Below are positions 25,460-34,600 of a stretch of 64,000 nucleotides of DNA, piece by piece. The notes beneath the pieces were generated by a model that ran no database searches, was not told the DNA's origin, and saw nothing but the letters and a program-made list of their open reading frames with translations. Where the stretch lies: the NCBI RefSeq assembly GCF_000613245.1, contig NZ_HG964938.1, positions 716,965 to 780,964 on the forward strand, read 5' to 3'. This DNA is from Mycobacterium asiaticum DSM 44297. GTDB taxonomy: Bacteria > Actinomycetota > Actinomycetes > Mycobacteriales > Mycobacteriaceae. Positions within the stretch are counted from its first letter, which is position 1, and every line of letters starts with the position of its first letter. The position numbers were made by a program, and so were the translations under genes.

Positions 25460-26728
25460 GTGAATTCTGCGGGCCCTGCCGCCGAGGACATCGACTTCGA
25501 TGATCTGGCATCGCCCCGGCTTACGGATGTTCAGCGTCAGATCCTTGACTTCACTGAAGCCAGGCACGTTGAGTTCGGTATCGACAAGATGCTCAGCGAG
25601 GCCCGCGAGCAGGCGGGCGTCACCGATCTCGACGACACCGACGGATTCACCGACCGGCTCAGCGCCCACGTGGCGGCGATCGAAAACGACACCGGCCTAC
25701 GCCAGCTCAGCCGGTCAACCCTGCGGCAACGGGTGGTACGACTGCTGCGCAACCGGTTGTCGCTGACCGAACTGATCAAACGCTTTCCCGAGATCGAGTC
25801 GATCCCGATCGAGAAGCCGATCATCGTGGTCGGGATGCCACGATCGGGCACCACGCACCTGGTGAACCTCATCGCGGCCGACCCTCGCCGGCGAGCCCTG
25901 CCGTATTGGGAGAGCCAGGATCCGATACCGGCTCGCGGCCGGGGGCCGGACGCCCACGGCGTGGATCCGCGTTACACACGGGTCAAGCAGGAACACGACG
26001 CGCTGATGGTCAGCGCACCGATCGTGGCCGCCATGCACGACCGCTTCCCGGAGGCCATCGAGGAGGAGGTCGAGATCCTCGACCTGGATCTGGCCTCCTA
26101 TGTGCTGGAATGGCATGCGCGCGTGCCGGATTGGCGCGATTACTACCTGGGCCTGGATCAGCACCGGCATTACGCGTATCTGAAGAAGGTGCTGCAAGCG
26201 CTGACGTTCCTGCGGGGTCCGCGGACATGGATCCTGAAGAGCCCGCAGCACTGCGAGCAACTCGGGCCGCTGATGGCGACGTTTCCCGATGCGACGGTGG
26301 CTTTCACCCACCGCGATCCAGTCGCGGTGATCCAGTCCGCGATCACCATGATGGCCTACTCCGACCGGCTGCGCCGCACATCCATCGAGCCGGACTGGCT
26401 GCTGGATTACTGGAGCGACCGCGTGCATCGACTGCTGAGCGCGTGCGTGCGCGACCGTGGCCTGGTGCCGGCCGAACGCCGTATCGACATCGGCTTCCAC
26501 CAGCTCAACGGCAACGAAATGCGGCTGCTCGAAGAGCTTTACCGGCGCGGTGACGTGGAACTGACGGCGGCGGTGCGGGAACGGTTCAAGCGTTATCTCG
26601 ACGGCAATCCCCGCGGCAAGCACGGCAGGATTCGTTATGACCTGCGCCGCCACTTCGGGATATCGCCCGACGAACTGCGGGCACGGTTCGGCTTCTACTT
26701 CGACGCGTTCGACGTCCGCGCCGAATGA
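25460..26728 (+). CDS. sulfotransferase family protein
   Basis: This 422-residue PAPS-dependent-type sulfotransferase (Sulfotransfer_3 group) has the 5'-phosphosulfate loop IIVVGMPRSGTTHLVNLI and the 3'-phosphate motif around TWILKSPQHCEQL / VAFTHRDPVAVIQS. The GTG at 25460 has GGGGAGG 6 nt upstream and is preferred to upstream in-frame starts. It leads a four-gene run with an MBL hydrolase, a VOC protein and an LLM monooxygenase. The acceptor is unknown; mycobacterial relatives sulfate lipids and sugars. Confidence 0.8.
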   Translation: MNSAGPAAEDIDFDDLASPRLTDVQRQILDFTEARHVEFGIDKMLSEAREQAGVTDLDDTDGFTDRLSAHVAAIENDTGLRQLSRSTLRQRVVRLLRNRLSLTELIKRFPEIESIPIEKPIIVVGMPRSGTTHLVNLIAADPRRRALPYWESQDPIPARGRGPDAHGVDPRYTRVKQEHDALMVSAPIVAAMHDRFPEAIEEEVEILDLDLASYVLEWHARVPDWRDYYLGLDQHRHYAYLKKVLQALTFLRGPRTWILKSPQHCEQLGPLMATFPDATVAFTHRDPVAVIQSAITMMAYSDRLRRTSIEPDWLLDYWSDRVHRLLSACVRDRGLVPAERRIDIGFHQLNGNEMRLLEELYRRGDVELTAAVRERFKRYLDGNPRGKHGRIRYDLRRHFGISPDELRARFGFYFDAFDVRAE

Positions 26729-26741
26729 AGGAAAGGCAGTG

Positions 26742-27980
26742 ATGTTCGAACCGATCTATCGACGCCGCCCCGGCGCCGATGCCATGCGGGCCGCCTCCGC
26801 CGAGTGTGCCGAGCAGATTGCGCCCGGAATATGGTGCTCGCCAGGCCTGTCGAACTCCTACCTGCTCACCACCGCAGACGGAAGGGTGATCGTCAACACC
26901 GGCATGGGATTCGAGGGACCGGTGCACCGGGCCAACTTCGACGCGGTCGACTCCGCGCCGGTGCGCTACGTCATTTTCACCCAGGGCCACGTCGATCATG
27001 TCGGCGGCTTGGACAGCGTCCGTGACCCCGACACGACCGTTGTCGCACAGGCGAATTGGACACGTTGGCGCGACGACAACGAACGGCTCATCCCGTATCG
27101 CGCCCACCGCAGTGCGTTCGCGTTTCAGGACACCCTCGCCGACGGCATCAAGGCGATCCAGCGCCGTCTCGGCACCAGAAAATTGGCGCACCAGAGCGTC
27201 CCGATCGTCGACCTGGACTTCGAGGACACACTCACCCTGCAGGTCGGTGGACGACGGCTGGAACTGATCGCGGTGCCGGGTGGGGAAACCAGCGATTCAC
27301 TGGTGGTGTGGTTACCCAAAGAGCGAATCTGCCTGTGTGGGAACACCTTCGGACCTGTCTTCGGACACATCCCCAACCTGGTCACCATGCGCGGCGACCG
27401 GTACCGCGACGCGCTGACCGCCGTCGAGTCGGTCGAACGAGTGCGGCAGCTGCGACCGGAGTTGTTGGTCACGGGCCACTTCGATCCTATCGCCGGCGCC
27501 GATCGCATCGACAGCGAGCTGACCCGACTGCGCGACGCCATCCAGTACATCCATGACGAGACGGTCGCCGGCATGAACGCCGGCAAGGACGTCCGAACGT
27601 TGATGCGCGAGATCACGCTGCCCACGGAATACGAAGTGGGAGAAGGCTATGGAAAGGTCGCGTGGGATGTGCGGGCCATCTGGGAGAACTACTCCGGCTG
27701 GTTCCACCACCGTTCGACCACCGAACTCTATCCAGTCGGTCCCGACGCCGTCGCCGCCGATCTGGTCGAACTCGCCGGTGCCGACGCCCTGGTAAAGCGC
27801 GCGCGGGAACATCTGAGCGCGGGTCGGCCGGTGCACGCGATCCACCTGGCCGAGCTGCTGCCCGAAGGCACCCCCGCGGCCCGCGAAGTACTCCGAGACG
27901 CCCACCAGCAACTGCTCGCGGACGCCAATAACTTCTGGGAGACCGCATGGCTCAAGCAACAGATTGCGAGGAACTCGTGA
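26742..27980 (+). CDS. metallo-beta-lactamase fold hydrolase, alkylsulfatase-related
   Basis: This 412-residue MBL protein has an alkylsulfatase-like helical domain (GYGKVAWDVRAIWENYSGW) but no SCP2 domain. The canonical HxHxDH metal motif reads QGHVDH (FTQGHVDHVGG), so the first His is replaced by Gln. Later segments NTFGPVFGH and VTGHFDPIAG align with the other ligand loops. Metal loading and activity may therefore differ from classical alkylsulfatases such as the one at 5533. The ATG at 26742 follows AAGG; a GTG three bases upstream is an alternative. The stop overlaps the VOC gene. Confidence 0.78.
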   Translation: MFEPIYRRRPGADAMRAASAECAEQIAPGIWCSPGLSNSYLLTTADGRVIVNTGMGFEGPVHRANFDAVDSAPVRYVIFTQGHVDHVGGLDSVRDPDTTVVAQANWTRWRDDNERLIPYRAHRSAFAFQDTLADGIKAIQRRLGTRKLAHQSVPIVDLDFEDTLTLQVGGRRLELIAVPGGETSDSLVVWLPKERICLCGNTFGPVFGHIPNLVTMRGDRYRDALTAVESVERVRQLRPELLVTGHFDPIAGADRIDSELTRLRDAIQYIHDETVAGMNAGKDVRTLMREITLPTEYEVGEGYGKVAWDVRAIWENYSGWFHHRSTTELYPVGPDAVAADLVELAGADALVKRAREHLSAGRPVHAIHLAELLPEGTPAAREVLRDAHQQLLADANNFWETAWLKQQIARNS

Positions 27981-28444
27981 CCGCGGCGCTAAAACCCGAA
28001 GACCTTTATCACACCGGTTTGGTGGTGCCCGACCTCGAAGCCGCGATGGCCCGGCTCACCGCCCTGGCCGGCTACCAGTGGATCAGCCCGATGAGCTACA
28101 CACTGCCGTTCCGCACGACCGCCGGCACCCGCGAGTTGACCTCGACGATCGTGTACTCCGTGCAAGCGCCTTATCTCGAACTCCTGCAGGAGGTTCCGGG
28201 CACTCCCTGGACGGCGGCTCCCGGCAATGCCGTGCACCACGTCGGCTATTTCACCGACAACCTCGCCCAGACGGCTCAATCGTTGCAGGACCACGGCTTC
28301 GTGTTCGAGATGACCGCCGACGTGCCCGGTACGGAGCTCGGGCTGTTCGCCTACTACGTCGACGCGGTCGGCACCCGCATCGAAATCGTGGATCGCGCCC
28401 TATTTCCAGACTTCCCCGCCTTCGTGCGTTCGCAGGCTCGGTAG
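27977..28444 (+). CDS. VOC superfamily (glyoxalase-like) protein
   Basis: This 155-residue vicinal-oxygen-chelate protein has two beta-alpha-beta-beta-beta modules: HTGLVVPDLEAAMARL in the first, and VHHVGYFTDNL with the terminal TRIEIVDR in the second, which supplies His/Glu metal ligands. The GTG at 27977 forms a GTGA overlap with the MBL gene and has GAGGA 4 nt upstream; an ATG at 27947 is the alternative. The substrate is unknown; context suggests a step on the cluster's sulfur- or ester-containing substrate. Confidence 0.78.
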   Translation: MTAALKPEDLYHTGLVVPDLEAAMARLTALAGYQWISPMSYTLPFRTTAGTRELTSTIVYSVQAPYLELLQEVPGTPWTAAPGNAVHHVGYFTDNLAQTAQSLQDHGFVFEMTADVPGTELGLFAYYVDAVGTRIEIVDRALFPDFPAFVRSQAR

Positions 28445-28447
28445 CCG

Positions 28448-29413
28448 ATGCTGTTGACCGTACTTCGCTTCAACTTCGCATCACCTCAAGGCGATCCACG
28501 CAAGCAGGGCGAGTTGATCCGTGCCGCACTGGAACTTGCGCAGTGGGGTGAGTCGCGCGGTATCACCACGATCAGCGTCGACGAACACCATGTCACCGGG
28601 CACGGCTGGAGCTGCAACCCGATCATGGCCGCGTCGATGTTCCTGGCCCGAACGTCACGGCTGATCGCCAGCGTGGATTGCGCGCTCGGCCCGATGTGGA
28701 ATCCGGTTCGGCTGGCCGAGGACATCGCGCTCGTCGACAACATGAGCCGGGGCAGGTTGCACACCACGGTGGGACTGGGCTATCGGACCGTCGAGTTCGA
28801 TTGCCTGGGAGTCGAGTTCAGCCGGCGCGGCAAGCTGATGGACAACGTGATCGAGCGGATGCTGTCGGTCTGGTCAGGGGCGGACGCGGGTGTCTGCACC
28901 GGGACATGGACCAAGCCGCATCCGCCGCTGTATGTCGGAGGCGGCTCACGTGCCACCGCCCGGCGCGCGGCACGGTTCCGCTTGCCGCTCAGCCTGGCCG
29001 ACCACCTGCCCGACGTCGCGGAGCACTACCGGCAGCTGTGCGCCGAGGGCGGGGCGACACCGTTCGTGATCATGCCGGGACCGGTCAACCGCGGGATGAT
29101 CTTCCTGCACGAGGACCCGGACCGGGCGTGGGTCGAGCTCGGCGAGTACATCCTCTGGGAGGCGGTCACTTACGGCGGATGGTCGGCCGACGAGCGGTCC
29201 CTGATGCACCTGCCCGGCGTGCAGACGCTCGATGAGGTCAGGGCCTCGGGCAGGTACCGGTTCCTGACACCCGACGAGCTCATCGCCGAGGTGCGGGACG
29301 CGGAGAATTTCGGACCGCTCGTAATGCACCCGCTGGTCGGTGGCATGCCCGTGGACGAAGCATGGAAGTCGGTGCATTTGCTCACCGATTCCGTGTTGCC
29401 GGCGCTGGCCTAA
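28448..29413 (+). CDS. LLM-class (luciferase-like) flavin-dependent oxidoreductase
   Basis: This 321-residue TIM-barrel flavin enzyme has SVDEHHVTGHGWSCNPI near the N-terminus and NMSRGRLHTTVGLGYR, both characteristic of the bacterial luciferase superfamily (FMN or F420). It starts 3 nt after the VOC stop and closes the four-gene run. Oxidative cleavage or hydroxylation of the cluster substrate is plausible. The stop overlaps that of the convergent DUF6941-like gene. Confidence 0.82.
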   Translation: MLLTVLRFNFASPQGDPRKQGELIRAALELAQWGESRGITTISVDEHHVTGHGWSCNPIMAASMFLARTSRLIASVDCALGPMWNPVRLAEDIALVDNMSRGRLHTTVGLGYRTVEFDCLGVEFSRRGKLMDNVIERMLSVWSGADAGVCTGTWTKPHPPLYVGGGSRATARRAARFRLPLSLADHLPDVAEHYRQLCAEGGATPFVIMPGPVNRGMIFLHEDPDRAWVELGEYILWEAVTYGGWSADERSLMHLPGVQTLDEVRASGRYRFLTPDELIAEVRDAENFGPLVMHPLVGGMPVDEAWKSVHLLTDSVLPALA

Positions 29414-29802
29414 AGGCCGAGTGACGATTCCGGGGGCACGAAGTCGGTCACCAGCACCGGCAGCGAAATCGCGCCGGTGCCACCGCTGACCACCAGGACC
29501 CAGCGGCCGTTCGATGGCAACCGAAGCTGCAACTCGAAGAAGGCGAAGCCCGGGAACTCCGCCACGGAGGCTTCCGGCACCTCGAACTCCAGCCGGATCG
29601 GATCCTCGTCGGTCGGCGGCCGCATCTCGATTTTGAGCAGCCGATCGGTACTGCCGGGCTCGGCCTGAGTCAGCACGACCAGGACGAAGCGGGCCGACCG
29701 CTCGGGCCCGAGCGCGAACCGGGACAGCACCCCGCCGGACACATTGAGTTTGTTGTCGACGACGGCGGCCGCGTCGGCCAGGAAAGCTCCGGTGAGTATC
29801 AC
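29410..29802 (-). CDS. DUF6941-like protein, copy 2
   Basis: This 130-residue paralogue of the gene at 24935-25294 is about 60 percent identical by eye, with the shared DNKLNVSGGVL, RFVLVVLTQAEPGSTDR and IRPPTD/MRPPTDED segments. The GTG at 29802 is placed by analogy, and the bases before it (GGTAGGTTCAGC) match copy 1. It adds an 11-residue C-terminal tail. It is convergent with the LLM gene. Function unknown. Confidence 0.65.
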   Translation of the reverse strand: MILTGAFLADAAAVVDNKLNVSGGVLSRFALGPERSARFVLVVLTQAEPGSTDRLLKIEMRPPTDEDPIRLEFEVPEASVAEFPGFAFFELQLRLPSNGRWVLVVSGGTGAISLPVLVTDFVPPESSLGL

Positions 29803-29933
29803 GCCGCTGAACCTACCATCGAGCAGCAAACCCGCCGCTGCCCAAAGCGTGCTCGCCGCCGGCCTGGAGTGGGGTTGGAGGATGGCCGCCGTTTAAGGGG
29901 CGACAATTCGCTGGAAAGCGCGATACTAAGCGC

Positions 29934-30332
29934 ATGTCCGATCGCCTGCCTGATCGCAACGTGCTCGGTGGTTCGTTGGAACCGTGCGGGAATGAGCCGG
30001 TTACCGGCTTTTACCGGGATGGCTGCTGTTCCACCGGCGACCAGGACCGCGGCCTGCACACCATCTGCGCGGTCGTCACCGCCGAGTTCCTCGAGCACCA
30101 GCGTTCTATCGGCAACGACCTGTCCACGCCGGTGCCCGAGTACCGGTTTCCCGGCTTGCTGCCGGGCGACCGCTGGTGTGTCACCGCGGTGAACTGGTTG
30201 CGTGCCCACCATGACGGGTGCGCGGCACCGGTGGTCCTGGCGTCCACCCATGAGCGCACCCTCGAGGTGGTACCGCTCGAGGTCCTGCAACAGTACGCCG
30301 TGGACGTGCCCGACGACCTCGCCAATCTGTAA
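29934..30332 (+). CDS. DUF2237 family protein
   Basis: This 132-residue conserved protein matches DUF2237 almost end to end: NVLGGSLEPCG, GFYRDGCCSTG, HTICAVVTAEFLEHQ, and LPGDRWCVTAVNWLRAH. The several invariant cysteines (CG, CC, C in ICAV, WC) suggest a metal or redox role, but no function is established. The stop is immediately adjacent to the stop of the convergent M1 peptidase. Confidence 0.88.
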   Translation: MSDRLPDRNVLGGSLEPCGNEPVTGFYRDGCCSTGDQDRGLHTICAVVTAEFLEHQRSIGNDLSTPVPEYRFPGLLPGDRWCVTAVNWLRAHHDGCAAPVVLASTHERTLEVVPLEVLQQYAVDVPDDLANL

Positions 30333-31655
30333 TCAGGGAACGTCCGTCGAGTACAGCCAGGCTTCCCACAACGGTCGCAGCGAGTCGTCGGCGTAGTTGG
30401 CCGCCAGACCGGTGAAGTCGTCGGTGACGGCGGTCCCGTGCCGGTACCGGGCGGTCCAATCCCGCAGCAGCGCAAAAAATTTCTCATCACCAACCCGGCG
30501 GCGCAGGGCATGCAGGGTCAGCGCGCCCCGTTTGTACACCCGGTCGTCGAACATGTGGCGCGGTCCCGGATCGGTCAGCAGCAGATCCTGCGGTTGCTGT
30601 GCGAGCTCGTGGTGGTACCGGTGCGCCAGCTCGTCGGCGTCCGGACCGCCGCTGTGCTCCGACCAGAGCCACTCCGCGTAGCAAGCGAAGCCCTCGTGCA
30701 ACCAGATGTCGCGCCAGCGGCGTGCCGTCACCGAGTTGCCGAACCACTGATGCGCCAATTCGTGGGCGATGAGCCGTTCGCTATCCCGGGTGCCGTCGCA
30801 ATGGTTGGCGCCGAATATCGAGATGCCCTGTGCTTCAAGGGGAATATCCAACTCGTCATCGGTGACCACGACGGTGTATCCGTCCGCGAGGGGATACGGT
30901 CCGAACAGGTCGATGAACAGTTTCACCATATCGGGTTGCCGGGCGAAGTCGTGGTCGAATTCGGCTCTGAGACGTTCCGGCAGCGCGGCCCGCATCGTGA
31001 TCGGTGTCCGGGACAACCGGGCGGTCTCGTAGACGCCGATCTGCAGGGTAATGAGGTAGGTGGACGTGGGCTCGGGCTGCTCGTAGATCCAGACGGTCTG
31101 CGAAGCCCGGGCTCGACGCGACATCAGTTTGCCGTTCGCGACGACCCGGTACGCACTCTCGGTGCTGATCCGGATCCGGAAAGCGGCCTTGGCGCTGGGA
31201 TGGTCGTCGCAGGGAAACCAGGATGCCGCTCCGTTGGGTTGGCCGGCGACCAGGGCGCCGTCCGAGAGTTCCTCGAAACCCACATCGCCCCAGAGGGTCC
31301 GGAGAGGTTTGGGGGTACCGCCGTAGCGCACCACGATCGACATCGCGGCGCCGGTAGCCAATTTGACCGGCAGTGTGATGCGCAGTTTGCCGGCGCGGCA
31401 ACTGAAGCGGGAAGCGCGTTTGCCGTTCACCGAAACCTTCGACACCGACAAAGCGCTGGACAGATCGAGGGTGAAGTCCGTCAGCTCGGTCACAGTGACC
31501 GCGGTGATGGTCGCCGTTCCCGACAGCCGGTTGCTCGCCACCCGGTATTCCAGGTCCAGCTCATAACGCGACACCGTGTAACCGAAGTTACCGTTCTGCG
31601 GGAGGTAAGGGTCGACCACCTCATTCGAAGTGGCTTTGCCGTTGGAAGATTTCAC
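30333..31655 (-). CDS. M1 family zinc aminopeptidase, short form
   Basis: This 440-residue gluzincin has HELAHQWFGN with H298, E299 and H302, and the third zinc ligand E321 in LHEGFACYAEW (HExxH-x18-E). The exopeptidase loop, GxMEN in most M1 enzymes, reads PLEAQGISIF here. There is only the N-terminal beta domain (about 20-190) and the catalytic domain, with no C-terminal armadillo domain. The GTG start overlaps the Pls/PosA-like NRPS stop by 4 nt (GTGA), so the two are co-translated. No signal peptide is visible. Possible roles are processing or degrading the NRPS product, by analogy with zinc aminopeptidases that degrade epsilon-polylysine in producers (inference). Confidence 0.85.
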   Translation of the reverse strand: MKSSNGKATSNEVVDPYLPQNGNFGYTVSRYELDLEYRVASNRLSGTATITAVTVTELTDFTLDLSSALSVSKVSVNGKRASRFSCRAGKLRITLPVKLATGAAMSIVVRYGGTPKPLRTLWGDVGFEELSDGALVAGQPNGAASWFPCDDHPSAKAAFRIRISTESAYRVVANGKLMSRRARASQTVWIYEQPEPTSTYLITLQIGVYETARLSRTPITMRAALPERLRAEFDHDFARQPDMVKLFIDLFGPYPLADGYTVVVTDDELDIPLEAQGISIFGANHCDGTRDSERLIAHELAHQWFGNSVTARRWRDIWLHEGFACYAEWLWSEHSGGPDADELAHRYHHELAQQPQDLLLTDPGPRHMFDDRVYKRGALTLHALRRRVGDEKFFALLRDWTARYRHGTAVTDDFTGLAANYADDSLRPLWEAWLYSTDVP

Positions 31656-34600
31656 GCGGCAGTTTCCTCGGCACTGGACACTCGCTTGCGGCCGGACTTC
31701 TTGCGGACCTGCTGCCAGGGCCGCACCGGATTACCTTGCCAGCGCGTCGATCCGGGTACCTCGTCGCCACGGACGACAAGCGATGCGGGTCCGACGGACG
31801 CCCCGGCTCCCAGCCTGGCTGCCGGCAGCGCGACGCAGTGCGGGCCGAGGGTGGCGCCGGGCTCCAACACAACGCTGTCCAGCCGCATGATCCGATCATG
31901 GAACAGATGCGTCTGCACCACACAGCCGCGGTTGACGGTGCTGCCGGCGCCGAGGGTGACCAGATCGGCCTCCGGCAGCCAATAGGTTTCACACCAGGAG
32001 CCCCGACCGATCGCCGCGCCGAGCCCGCGCAGCCACAGGTTCAGCACCGGTGTGCCGCTGGCCGCCCGCGCAAACCATGGCGCGGCAACGGTTTCGATGA
32101 AGGTGTCGGCCAGTTCGTTACGCCAGACGAACGACGACCACAATGGGTGCTCGCCGGCCTTGATCCGCCCGACCAACAGCCACTTGGCCACCACGGTCAC
32201 CACGCCGGCGGCCACGCCGGCCGCCAGCAGCACCAGCCCGCCGCCCAGCGCCGCCCACCAAATCCCGAATCGCGTTGTCAGCGCCTGCAATACCCCCAGC
32301 ACCGCCACCCCGATCACGGCGGTCACCAGCACTGGCAACACCCGACAGATCTCCACCGCGGCCCGCATCACCTTCAACCGGGTCGGCGGATGGTAGGTGG
32401 TCTCTTCGTCGGCCTTGGCCGGGCGCCGGCGCAACCGCATCGGCGGGCTGCCCAGCCACGACGAACCGCGTTTGGCCTTGGGCGGGGTCGCCGACAGCAC
32501 GGCAACCAGGCCATCGTCGGGCACGCGGCGACCCGGTTGGGTGATACCTGAGTTGCCGAGGAACGCGCGGCGCCCCACCGTGGTCTCGGCAGCGTAGATC
32601 CAGCCGCCGCCGAGTTCATAGGAGGCGACCATGGTGTCGTCGGCCAGGAATGCGCCATCCTCGATCACCGCGAACTTGGGGGTCAGCAGCACCGTCGAAA
32701 TCTCGGTGTCGCGGCCCACTCGGGCGCCGAGCATGCGCAGCCAGACGGGTGTGAAAAGGCTGGCGTACAAGGGAAACAGGTAGTTGCGGGCGGCGTCCAT
32801 CAGCCGCTCGGTGGTCCACAGCTGCCACCCGGTCCGGCTGCGCACCGGGTGGTATCCCTCGCGCAACCCGAAGGACAAGGCGCGCACCGCGACCACCGTC
32901 AGCACCGCATACGTGGCCAGAGCGGTCACCGCCGCGGCGGGTGTCCAGAGCAACGCCGGTAGCACCGCCTGTGCCAGGTTGCGGGTGTGGCGCACCGCTA
33001 AGCCGATGACGATCAATCCGGTCGCCACCGCCAGCAGCGGCAGGGCGGCCAGACACAGTGACGTCAACCCGTAGATCCCTACCCACTGCGATCTCGGTGC
33101 CGGTCGCTCGTCGGGCCACGGGTGTTTGACCCGCCCGGATTTGGCCGCCGGGGAGCCCTTCCAGTACTGACCGTTTTTGATCTTGTCGACGACGCCAGAG
33201 CCGGGCGCCACGTCGGCGTTCTTGCCGACCACCGCGCCGGGCAGCAGCGTGGTGCGGGCTCCGATGGTCGCGTCGTTGCCGATGGTGATCTTGCCCAGGT
33301 GAAACAGGTCGCCGTCGATCCAATGCCCACACAGGTCGACTTCGGGTTCGATCGCACTGCGGTGCCCGACGGTCAACAACCCGGTCACCGGCGGCACTGA
33401 ATGCAGGTCGACGCCCTTACCGATGTCCGCGCCCAGGGCGCGTGCGTAATAGACGAGCCACGGTGCACCGGCGAGGTTTTCGGCACCGCTCGCCGCTGCC
33501 AGCCGCTCGGCGAACCAGACGCGCAGATGCACGAACCCGCCGCGCGGGTAACTGCCCGGCCGGACGTTCCACAGCAGGATCCGCGCGCCGAGCACCGCAA
33601 TCCCCATCCGGCCCACCGGCGTGACGAACATGACGAACGCCGCCGCTACGAGCCACCAGTTCACCGCGACCGTCCACGGCACCGCATGCACAGCACGGCC
33701 AACGTTGTTCCCCAAAGCCAGCCAGGTAACCCACTGCAGCGCCGACAAGGTGGCCAGCGGCAAGGACAGCAGGACTTGGACCAACTGCGTGCGCAGCGGC
33801 GTCGGCCGCACCACACGCTCGGGCACCTGCGGCGGCGGCTCCAGTTCGTCGAGGAACCCGGCGAGCGAGCCCAGTCGCGGGTGGTCGTACAGGTCGGCGA
33901 CGGTGAGCTGCGGGTAGTGCTGGCGCAGGGTCGCGACAAGTTGCGCCGCCGCCAGTGAGCCACCGCCCAGGGCGAAGAAATCGGCTTCCTGGCCGGTCAC
34001 CGTGCCGCCCAACAGATCTCGCCACAAGCCGGCCAACCGGCCCGCAGTGCCGGCCAGCTCCGGTGTCTCTTCGTCGGCGGTACTGCCGGGCGGCGGCCAG
34101 GGCAGCGCGTCCCGATCGACCTTGCCCGACGTGCGGGTGGGCAGCTGCTCGATACGCACCAGCCGGGGTACCAGCGCGGCCGGCAGCCGCTCGGCCAGTT
34201 CGTCGCGCGCCTTGGTGATGTCGAAAGACGGATCCGCGCTGACCACATATCCGACCAGTACCGGCGCTCCGGTGCTGGTGCGCCGGACCGCGGCCGCACC
34301 GCCACTCACGCCGTTCAGATTGACCAGCGCGGAGTCCACCTCGCCGAGCTCGATGCGACGACCGCCGACCTTGACCTGGTCGTCCGCGCGACCGCAGAAG
34401 TAGAGCCCGTCACGTTCCAGCCGGACCAGATCACCGCTGCGATAAGCCCGTTTCCAGCCGAGCGCCGGCATCGGACCGTACTTCTCGGCGTCCTTGTCCT
34501 CGTCCAGGTAGCGGGCCAATCCAACACCGCCGATCACCAGTTCGCCGGTTTCGCCGTAACTCACCGGCGCACCACCGCCGTCGACCACAGCCAGGTCCCA

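Noticed and set aside
24291..25511. 406-codon minus-strand frame overlapping the GH5-like and DUF6941-like genes
   Set aside because: It crosses two better-supported genes in another frame and has no domain.
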